Of a stretch of 64,000 bases of DNA, positions 46,701 to 56,642 are shown piece by piece (the first letter of the stretch is position 1; the number at the start of each line of letters is the position of its first letter). The notes beneath the pieces are model-generated. The model was not told the origin of the DNA, did no database searches, and worked only from the letters and a program-made list of their open reading frames with translations. The translations under genes were made by a program, and so were the position numbers. Source of the stretch: Chrysoperla carnea (Eukaryota > Arthropoda > Insecta > Neuroptera > Chrysopidae); the NCBI RefSeq assembly GCF_905475395.1, contig NC_058338.1, positions 9,438,935-9,502,934 on the forward strand. Reading direction: 5' to 3'.

Positions 46701-48601
46701 ACTTCTTACGATAATACGTATTTTGTTTTAATTTCTCATGTCCATAATAATGCGTTTCAAATTCTGGTACATTATCAAACAATGCATTACATTCCACGCA
46801 CACATATTCCGCTTTACATTTATGATGTTTATCGAAATGTTTTTGTAAACATTTGGCAGTACGTACACGTGCCTCACATTTATAACATTTCCATTTTATA
46901 ATTATTGATTCTTTATCATCATTTACTGTTGTATTTAATTGATCATTTGTAGTAATATTATCTTTATTCGTATCGTTTATGTTCTGGTCGTCTTGTTCTG
47001 TAAATTTAATGTTAATATTCATGAAATGTGTTATAATAAGGTAGAAAGGAGAACAGATCCTGGATCTTATAAGGTAAAAAACCTACAATATACTGTAGGT
47101 TTAGGGAATATTCATGTATTTTTTTTTAAATATATTTTCAATTCATTGGTTACACCGTTATAACAAAATAAAAATATAAATACTGCTTCAAAATGCTGTA
47201 TTTAAGTGGAAAAAAATATTTGAAATACATTATAATTTTGAGATATTTAAACGCAGTTTTTTGGCACTCTCTGTTGATGACGTATAAGTACGTGATCTGT
47301 CAATTGGTGACAGTTCAATGTATAATTTACACTTTAAAAAAATGAATTTACAACACAGAATTTACACTCGTTATTATTAAGTATTCTAATAAAAAGCCGT
47401 AGAATAGTATAATTTAATGAAATATCATATTAAATGTAAGTAATTAATATCATACAGTATGTCAACAAATTTGACAAGCCCGTACTTTCATGTCACGTCC
47501 GTATAAAAATTTGAATTTCCGTTTTAGAATTTTTTAAATGTCCTCACTGAATTTGTACTTTTATTAATTAATTTTAAGTAATTAAAAAGATATTAATTAC
47601 TAAAATAATTATTTAGTTGAAATGTCCAGTCATTAAAGTTACGGAAGAAAAATGTTTGAATCAAATTTAAATTTCATGAACATTCCCTATTCAACTCGCT
47701 GGCAAAATAAAGAGAAAAAAATGTTTTTGAAATAGTAAATATCATGAAAGAGTTTGAGAGAGGATTGGCTAGTTGACCGGGCTGGATAGTTGAAAACTGG
47801 GCGGGTTAATTTTTTGTAATATGAAAATTTTCAGCTTGTACTATAAAACGCATTCTTAACAGATTAAGATTCGCTGCGAATAGCCTTAAAACCGTAAAAA
47901 AACCTGCTATTTCGATATAAAAAAGAGAAAATTGGGCTGAGAAGTTGACACTCTCCAAACAACACTTCCTCAACCTGTATGCACATTTTCATCCCTCTAA
48001 GTCAATTTAGAAGCCGTAAAAATATATAATTACCAGATTTAGTATCAGTTTTATCCAAAATTGGTTCTGAATCGTATGCCTCATTTGTAAAATCATTTAA
48101 AAAGTTATCAATCGTATCGTCATAATCGTTCCCTAAAAAACATAAGATTCATTTAAAACTATTATCTCAAAATCTTATTATATTTGACATACCATAATCT
48201 ACTTCGGTTTTAACATTATCGGATTTAGTTGTATGATAATCCGGAAGAAATAAACTTGTATTTTTATCTGTTTCATCCAATTTTGTTTCAATTTTCGGTT
48301 GACCGGAATCGTTAAATTCTTTTTCAATTTTAATATCAGAATTATAATCTCCATGTGCAATGGTACCACGTAATTTATGCTGAGCAATTTTCACTTTAAT
48401 TAAGAATTCATGAAAATTAGAGAGTGTTTTGCAACATAGTTTACAAGCTGTGTTTGGATATCCATCACGTTCGGCAATTTTTATTTGTAAATATTGTAAG
48501 ATAAGTGCGTCTAATTGCTCATTTCGTAACTCTTCAAGATCTTTTAACGATGATAGAGGAAATTTTGTAGCACAAAGACGGCAAAAATGTTCAACTGACA
48601 T
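43768..48601 (-). CDS. ZAD-C2H2 zinc-finger protein 6 (698 aa, 15 fingers, duplicated block)
   Basis: Exons in transcript order: 48601-48193, 48132-48034, 46997-46629, 46484-46347, 45971-45621, 45519-45396, 45304-45162, 45095-44981, 44900-44711 and 43926-43768. The joined frame is unbroken. The ZAD has FCRLC and ACKLC pairs; a charged linker contains IKIEKEF and VKTEVD, possible SUMO sites. Exons 3-4 and 5-6 are two versions of the finger 1-4 block found once in the paralogs. The fourth finger of the first version has decayed to C-x2-C-x12-H-x4-C (HRLTVC). The tail is NKHRYPFDD. Exon 6 follows an acceptor with a T run of about twenty, close to the exon. Confidence 0.9.
43967..44185 (+). mobile_element. 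MITE with CCATAGA...TCTATGG ends
   Basis: The inverted ends CCATAGAAGTAATACCATAG and CTATGGTATTATCTCTATGG enclose about 170 bp of non-coding DNA. It is in the last intron of ZAD gene 6. A left-end fragment is at 29058. Confidence 0.7.
45330..45378 (+). mobile_element. hAT-type MITE, right-end fragment
   Basis: About 50 bp from ATGTACAGTAGA to AATCTGTG, matching the right end of the copies at 24218 and 38660. It lies in intron 6 of ZAD gene 6. Confidence 0.55.
45992..46285 (+). mobile_element. TA-target MITE fragment, GGGTATT family
   Basis: It shares ATTATCGTTAGTCAAAAATA and about 290 bp with the left part of 18669-19175; the terminal GGG is eroded to TTA. It lies in intron 4 of ZAD gene 6. 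Confidence 0.6.
47104..47687 (-). mobile_element. TA-target MITE, GGGAATATTCATG family (copy 4, 584 bp)
   Basis: Ends GGGAATATTCATG and CATGAACATTCCC, with TA on both sides. Same length and layout as 20517-21100. It lies in intron 2 of ZAD gene 6. Confidence 0.75.
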
Positions 48602-50354
48602 TTTTTTTTGTTGAGTTTTGTCAATACATTTTTTTTAAATGTCAGTTTGACAAATATGTGTATTGACTTATGATGGATATAAACATAGAGGCGCCACTTT
48701 TGAAACGGCATCAAAGCCCGGTAAATATGTTTCCAATTTCAAAATATTGGTGAAAGTATTTATTTTATCATACGCGACTTTTATTGAATTTTTTTTAAAT
48801 TCAAATTAAATACAAATTGTTTGTTGAATACTAATTCAGACACATTTAATTTAATTTAGAATGCTTTTTAAGTCCCAACAAAGTGTTTTTTACGATTTGG
48901 GTGCGTTCCTTTACTATTAGCATCATGACGCCTTCACGATATGACGTTATGGACACATATATGTTTTCTACCCTCCGGGCGAAAGCTGTCAACATTCAAA
49001 TAATGTTAAGTTGACATCATCATGAAATGATCTTTGACATTACCATAAAAACGTCAACTCGTCAAGTAAATCTTGATGTAAGCATGGTGAACTATCTTAC
49101 ACACAAATATATAGAACCATAATTAAGTTACAGTCCAACACTGTGTGAATCTATCTTGCCTCGGGCAACAAAGTATATAAGATTTGAGATAATGAGTGTG
49201 TTTGATGCATGGATCTAGTAATTATAGTAGGGAAATGTAGTATAAAGTCTTACTTTATACGAAGGGGTGTACTTCTAATTGGCTATGGCTCTCATTTGCG
49301 GAAAATAGAAATAGAACGATAATATTTCGTGTGTTTTAGATTTTAATATTTCTATATCCATGGTTTTAGATTGCCTTAAGTAATATGCCTGCTTTTGATT
49401 GGCTGCGACTGTTCGCATTCTTAATTGCATATCAGAAATTGCAAATGAGAGGAAAACCTTCCAAGCAATACCTATCAGTGCAACAAATACCTAACACTGA
49501 TTCAATAAATGGTTTCTACAAATAGTAATTGAGCAACAAGCGAAATTTCTATATAAAATTTTCCAAAAGTAATCGAAATTCAACTTAAAGAATTATATCG
49601 AAATTGATATAATTAGATATTGCTAATATTCTAGATAACTGAATCCTGCGCGTATAAAGCTCTAATCAACGCTTGATTATAATAAAAAGGATCAACTAAA
49701 TAATATAACCAAAATTATAACTAACCGCACATAACTAAACAATTACTTGCTTATGTGTTTAGACTAAAATTTTGTTTCAAAACAGGAAATTTTTTAATCA
49801 TGAAAACAAGGCAAGAAATATAAATGCAAATATTGATTTATATATTTAATTAAATATTACATTTTTTTTATGCAGAGTTCTAGAAACTAGCTGTAGAATA
49901 ATTAACGTTATGTACGGAAAGAAAGCAACACTAAATAATAGAAGAAAATATCAGATAGCAGAGAGAGGTAGAAAAAAAAAAGTACAAAAAAATTAATCAT
50001 AGAATGAGTTGACTACCTCACAATAATAACATAAGCTGGAAAATGCTCTAGCTGGAAAAAAAAAAGGAAATGTAATCTATGGACCTGTCGACGGTATTTT
50101 TATCCCCACTTATTATGTAAAGGAGGTGCTATTTAGTCACACTCCCATGGTCTCCAATAAAAATAAAACAAATTTATTGATTAAAAAATATATAAAAATA
50201 CAAGATAACAGTTAAGTGTGTATCAAAACGATACTTTTGTGGTTCGAAAGCATATTTATTACAATGTACAATGGTGTAAGACAATAGTAAGGTATTGTAT
50301 ATTTTTGAAAAAATTTTTTTGTTATAATTATCCAGTACTGGATAATTGTATTAA
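48602..50354. other. Spacer upstream of ZAD gene 6
   Basis: The minus-strand promoter side of ZAD gene 6 carries two TATTGAC/GTCAATA motifs within about 65 bases of the ATG. The rest has no recognisable gene. A perfect 22-bp palindrome (AATTATCCAGT and its complement) lies at 50327-50348, just before the inverted-repeat element. Confidence 0.45.
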
Positions 50355-50747
50355 TTATCCAGTCAAATTAGTCCATAAAATATAAGTAAGGTTACAAAAA
50401 TTTCCATAGAGCTAAAAATTGGTATGAATGTTCAGAATACTATTATAAATGAATTGTGAAAAGTCCCCATCAATCCGGCCCTTGTGCAAAAAATTTTATT
50501 GAGGGGGGAAATTTGTAAAAATAGGCTTTTCGCGTTTTTCAGCACAACGATGAGTTTTACAGCAAAAATAGTTCAGACAAAAATTATAGATAATCCGATT
50601 CTCTACCAAAAGTGTCACTACATAAGGGCCGGATTGATGGGGTGGGGACTTTTCACAATTCATTTATAATAGTATTCTGAACATTCATATCAATTTTTAG
50701 CTCTATGGGAATTTTTGTAACCTTCAAATTGTAATTTGACTGGATAA
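50355..50747. mobile_element. Hairpin element with long inverted arms (TTATCCAGTC ends)
   Basis: The ends TTATCCAGTCAAATTA and TAATTTGACTGGATAA open into arms of about 125 bases that include the phrase CATAGAGCTAAAAATTG and its complement, around a 140-bp centre. It looks like a MITE that folds into one long stem. No target duplication is clear. Confidence 0.65.
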
Positions 50748-51114
50748 TAAGAGAAATTTTAGAGTCTTCAAAGAGTGTTAAGCAAATATTTAACATTGAA
50801 AAATGTAATCAAATTTAAAGGTTCTTGATTTTGTCATCGATTCGTAATGAATAAAAAAATCATAATCATAGTTTACATGCAGCACGGGGGACGAGGAGTT
50901 TATTCATTTCGTTTATTGTTTTTGTAATATAATTCCAACGAAAAAAAAAAAAAAAAAATTATATACAAAAAACCTGCTTACGTGTAAATCTTCCATTTCA
51001 CTCTGCTTTCCATTTATGAAAATTCTTCAATATTCTCAACTTAATATAAACACTGTTTTTCAGTAAAAATAGATTTCAGTAAAGCTTATCAAGACATATG
51101 AAAAAGCTTTTTTA
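50748..51114. other. AT-rich spacer
   Basis: Nothing is recognised except a short hairpin-like string near 51082 (AAGCTTATCAAGACAT then AAAAAGCTTTTTTA), which recurs at about 59508. Confidence 0.45.
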
Positions 51115-51608
51115 TACCATGTATATGAAATATACATAGTATATTAAGTTTAGTCCCAAGTTTGTAACGCTTATAAATATTGATGCTATGAAAAAAATTT
51201 TGGTTTAGGTGTTCATAGAATCACCTAATTAGTCCATTTCCGGTTGTCTGTCTGTCGTCTGTCCGTCTGTCATCACGATTACTTAAAAGCGAAAAGAGAT
51301 ATCAACCTGAAATTTTTATAGAGTGCTTAAGACGTAAAAACGGAGGTCGAGTTCGTAAATGAGCAACATAGTTCAATTTGGTCTTGGATCCGTAGGGCCC
51401 ATCTTGTAAACCGTTAGAGATAGAACAAATGTTTAAATGACAAAAATAAACAACTTTTGTTTGAGACATTTTCTTGTAAACAAACAATTTAAGAGTGGAA
51501 ATCTTTCTTTATTTACGTGACATCAAAAAACAAACGATTGCATCATCAAAACTGTCTATACATGGTATTTCAACAGTTAACTCAGTCAATTGTTTGTTTT
51601 AACTTGTT
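51115..51608 (-). mobile_element. DINE-1/HINE-like element, nearly full length (copy 10)
   Basis: Inverted copy from the 3' hairpin (TACCATGTATATGAAATATA) through a GTCTGTCTGTCGTCTGTCCG run to the 5' end at 51608. It lies about 345 bases upstream of the THAP gene. Confidence 0.6.
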
Positions 51609-51951
51609 AATTTTAAGATTTTCTTGATAATTAAGAAAAAAGCTGTAGGAAATAAGGTAAAATTTTACTATAATTTATCATTTTTTTACTTTATAGAAAT
51701 TTTTCAACAAAAACTAACATTTGTTATGAAAATAAAAATGTTAAATGAAAAAGTTTTTCTTTTGAAATGAATTAATTGTATCAAATAATCAAAATAAATA
51801 CACAAATGGAAAGCATTATGTTCATAGATAAGAAACTTACTTTCGTCTCTGGGCTATGGCGTCGCATCATCGTCTATCAAAAACGCAGCCATATTGAAAA
51901 TTGTTGTGGTGATTGACCCTAATATAAAATTTTTGTGTTTATGTTACAAAA

Positions 51952-54900
51952 ATGTCCGGATGTGCTGTACGATATTGTAAAAATTGGGATGAAAATACAA
52001 ATGACAAAACAATACAATATTATCCATTCCCACAAGATCCAATAATTGCACAAAAATGGTTAGAGGCATGTAATGTTGATAATTTCAGTAACCTCCAAAG
52101 TGGTAAGATTTGTTGTTTGTTTGTTTTTAATCGAAAACAATTTCGATTTAACGGAATTAATGTTGTTTTTTGTTTGTAGGACATGTCTGTGCTATACACT
52201 TTACAAACGATTGTTTTAAGATGACAGATTATTTAATTGCACCTGGATGTGAACCAATTGAAGAACTCACACCAAATGCAATACCTACAAGATATTTAAA
52301 CTTTGAACCTGTACCTGTTCCAATTCATATAAGTTCACCACCGCAACCAGACGATAATGATGATGATGTAAAAATAGAACACATCAATCTTGAACAAAAT
52401 AGTGCGGGGTTTTTAATTAAACAAGAAATTAAAGAAGAACTCGAAAACGATGAAAATAAAGGTGATGGAAGTGAAAAACAGTGTAGAGTGTGTAATAAAA
52501 TGTGTGAAAGTGGTTCTCCTGATGGTAAATGTTCTGAGTGTCGAGCACAAGGTACAAATTCATCAGCTAGTGATTCTGAACTTCCCGATTTAAATAATTC
52601 CCTTAAAAACTATACACGAACTTTAGATAAACGTAAAAAATTAAAAAGTGGTGAGAAACGAACGTGGAAATGTGACACATGTGAGAAAATTTTTACCGCA
52701 CATAGTCATTTAAAACGGCATATTAAAATTCATACCGGTGAAAAATCATATCAGTGTATCGCTTGTGGAAAAACGTTTACGCAACAAAGTAGTTTAACGA
52801 TACATGAACGGATACATACGGGTGAAAGACCTTATGCATGTGAATATTGTGATAAGACCTTTATCGATGGTGATAGTTTAACGCGTCATGAACGAACACA
52901 TACGGGTGAACGACGTTATAAGTGTAATATTTGTGAGAAAACCTACACGACGCAAAGTCATTTAAAACGGCATGAAAAAATTCATTCGGGAGATCGACCA
53001 TTTAAGTGTATTATTTGTGAGAAAACATTCACATCGCAAAGTAATCTGAACACACACATGCAAACACATACCGGAGATCGTCATTATAACAATCATTCAT
53101 CATCATCTTCAACGGGTATGTACAATACACCAGCTCCAGAAACTTATATGCCAACGTACACCCATTTAACAAATCATATGTTACCGGAAACAACTGACAC
53201 CGAAACTGTTAAAGTAAATCCAACACCAATTGTTCCAGGTCCACCATTAGCACCGGGTGAGAAACCAATACCACCTGGTGAAAAACCACATAAATGTCCT
53301 GATTGTGATCAAGCATTTAATCATTACAGTAATTTAGTACGACATTCTCGAACACATTTAAGTGAGAAAACGTACGTTTGTGAGTATTGTGACCAAACAT
53401 TTTTAAATCAAAGTACCTTAACGATTCATATACGAACACATACGGGGGAACGACCTTATCGATGTAACATTTGTGAACAAACCTTTATAGTTCAGTGTCA
53501 TTTAAAACGGCATGAGAAAACACACACCGGAGATAGACCGTATAAATGTGAGTTTTGTGAGAAAACATTTATCGATTCAAGTGGAAAAACACGACATGTT
53601 CGAATTCATACCGGCGAACGTCCTTACAAGTGTGATATTTGCGATAAAACATTTATCGTACAAAGTCATTTAAAACGGCATGAAAAAATTCACACTGGGG
53701 ATCGACCTTATAAATGTGATCATTGTCCGAAAGCATTCCGGACGCAAAGTAATTTGAACACACATAAAAAAGTGCATAAAAAGAAGAAACGACGTAAAAA
53801 CGCCACTTCTGAGAGTGAATCGGGTGGGAATGATTCAGATGATTCATTCTGGGGTGGGCAAGAATTATTTAAGTGTAATGTTTGTAACGAACAATTTAAG
53901 AAACAGTCCGAATTAAAAAAGCATCGGAAAACTCATGCGAAAATGCAATCGTATAAATGTGATGTATGCGAAAAAGAATTTAAATCGCGAATCGATTTTG
54001 TACGACATAGTCGTACACACACTGGAGAAAAACCGTATCAATGTAATTTTTGTGGGAAAACATTTACACAACAAAGTAGTTTAACAATTCATGAGCGTAT
54101 ACATTCAGGGGAAAAACCATACACTTGTGAAATATGTAACAAGAAATTTAAGGATGGGGATAGTTTAACACGTCATATGCGTGTTCACACGGGAGAACGA
54201 CCGTATAAGTGTAATATTTGTGAGAAAACATTTAAGGTTCATAGTCATTTAAAACGGCATGAACAATTACATACCGGTTTACGACCTTATAAATGTATTA
54301 TCTGCGAAAAAACATTTACAACACAATTTAACTTAAATTCACATTCGAACACACATTTCGGTGAGAAACCATATTCGTGTAATGTTTGTAACAAGAAATT
54401 CATTGATCAAGCTGGATTATCGAAACATATGAGAAATCATAATGTTGAACCGGTTATCCAACCACCACTGTTTGAAACGATTCCAGCATATCCTCAACAG
54501 AATATCTTAATGCCACCGGCTCCGAGAGTTGATCTTCACGATTCCATGGGAAGACCTTCTTATACACATACACCAGAAAGTTCGTCACACCAGAGTATGC
54601 CTGATCCAGTTTATCAACGTAATTTAAATCCTATGAATATGGGTTATAATTATCCTCCAAGTACACAGTTAATTGATCCGAATCCGTATAATAATCTTTG
54701 GGGAGATATGTCAGGAATGAAAATTCCTACATACACGAATGAAATCTATAAATCAGAAATGCCTGATAATAAGATGTATGAAGAACAGAATGAACATAAT
54801 TCTTCGGATATGAAAATAAATCATCAAATTGAACCGAAGGATGTTGTTCAAACGGAAATCAAAGAAGAGGGTACAAACGAGGATATTTTTAACAATCAAG

Positions 54901-56642
54901 TTGAAGATATTGTCAAAAAAGAACATGATGTAAAGCCAAGATGTGTCCTATGCAATAAATTATGCGATGGGGACGAAAAGAATTATTCGAAAAATGATAA
55001 TGGATTACTTTGCGCTACGTGTGGTGAACAAGGTAGTCAGGATGAAGATGATCAACAATCAAATCATTCAAATGATACATTTATGGATAACAACGATAAT
55101 AACGATAACGATAATGCATTTAGTGAAGAAGAGGAAAAATTCGAAATAGAAAAATATCCGGATGATCCAACGAAGCCGTATAAATGTAAGATTTGTGGTA
55201 AAGGATTCAAAAAACAGAATGTTTTAAAACGACATGAAAAATTACCGCATAATGGACGACGACCGCATAAATGTGAGACTTGTAATAAAATATTTAAAAA
55301 TTTATCACGCTTAAAACGACATAAAAAAACACATACGGGCGAACGACCGTATCAATGTAATATTTGTGGGAAAACATTCACACAACAGAATAATTTAACG
55401 AAACATAATCGAATTCATACGGGTGAAAAACCATATACTTGTGAAGTTTGTGGTAAACCTTTTAAGGATTCAGACAGTTTAACCAAACATGTCCGTATAC
55501 ATACAGGGGAACGGCCGTATAAATGTTCAATTTGCGGTAAATCGTTTATAGTACAAAGTCATTTAAAACGACATGAACGTATTCACACAGGGGATCGACC
55601 CTATAAATGTGAAATATGTGAGAAAGCATTTCGCACGCAAAGTAATCTTAATACACATACTAGTACGCATTTCGGTGAAAAACCTCATGCATGTGATTTA
55701 TGTAACAAAACATTCACTCAATTATCAACGTTAACCAAACATAAGCGTATCCATACGGGGGAGAAACCATTCACATGTACAATTTGTGGTAAAACATTTA
55801 TCGATGCAAGTAGCTTAACAAAACATATCCGAGTTCATACGGGTGAAAAACCGTATAAATGTAACGAATGTGATCAACACTTTGCGTTACGTAGTAACTT
55901 AAGTCGTCATGCACGTACTCATACAGGAGAACGTCCATACACATGTGATATATGTGAGAAAACATTTATCGATTCAAGTGGTTTAACCAAACATAAACGT
56001 ACACACAGTGGGGAGAAACCGTATAAATGTAATATTTGTGAAAAAGCATTTACACAGCAAAATAATTTAACGGAACATTCACGTATCCATACGGGGGAGA
56101 GTCCGTTTAAATGTAAATATTGTCATCAAGCTTTCCCACGCCAAAGTAATTTAACACAACATGTACGTACACATACCGGAGAAAGACCATTCCGTTGTGA
56201 TGTATGCTTCCAAACATTTGCTCGTTTGGATAGTTTAACACAACATATGCGTAATCACACCGGGGAACGACCGTATAAGTGTGGAACATGTGATAAAACA
56301 TTTACACGACCGGATAGTTTACATCGTCATAAAAAGATTCATACGGGTGAACGAGCGTATAAGTGTGCTACTTGTGGTAAAACATTTATACAGCATGGTA
56401 ACTTAATACAACATGAGCGTACGCACACGGGGGAGAAACCATTTAAATGTAATGTTTGTGATAAACGTTTTACGAGTCGTAGCCATTTGAAAGTACATTC
56501 ACGTATACATACCAGGGATAAATGTTTTAAGTGTAATATTTGTGATAAAGCCTTTTTAGATACGGATCGATTACGAAAACATCAAAAGATTCATACCAAA
56601 AATGTACCATTTATGATTAAGAGTGAATCTTATGATATGTAA
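51952..56642 (+). CDS. THAP domain protein with 35 C2H2 fingers (1537 aa)
   Basis: Exon 1 (51952-52102) and exon 2 (52180-56642) join in phase 1. Residues about 1-90 form a C2CH THAP domain: C4, C9, then 44 residues, then C-x2-H in HVCAIHF, with YPFP and the AIPTRY box. After an acidic, SUMO-motif-rich linker ([13 protein letters not shown]) comes a Cys-rich module (CRVCNKMC then CSEC). Fingers come in four arrays of 5, 6, 7 and 17, most with TGE(K/R)P linkers; finger 19 has H-x4-H. A second copy of the IKEE plus Cys-rich module (CVLCNKLC then CATC) precedes the last array. THAP and C2H2 domains both bind DNA, so this is probably a large nuclear DNA-binding protein; targets are unknown. Nearly all of it is in a single exon, unlike the ZAD genes. 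Confidence 0.9.

Noticed and set aside
53653-53847. Minus-strand open frames inside the THAP gene
   Set aside because: They are antisense shadows of the repeated finger codons, and overlap a clear coding exon.
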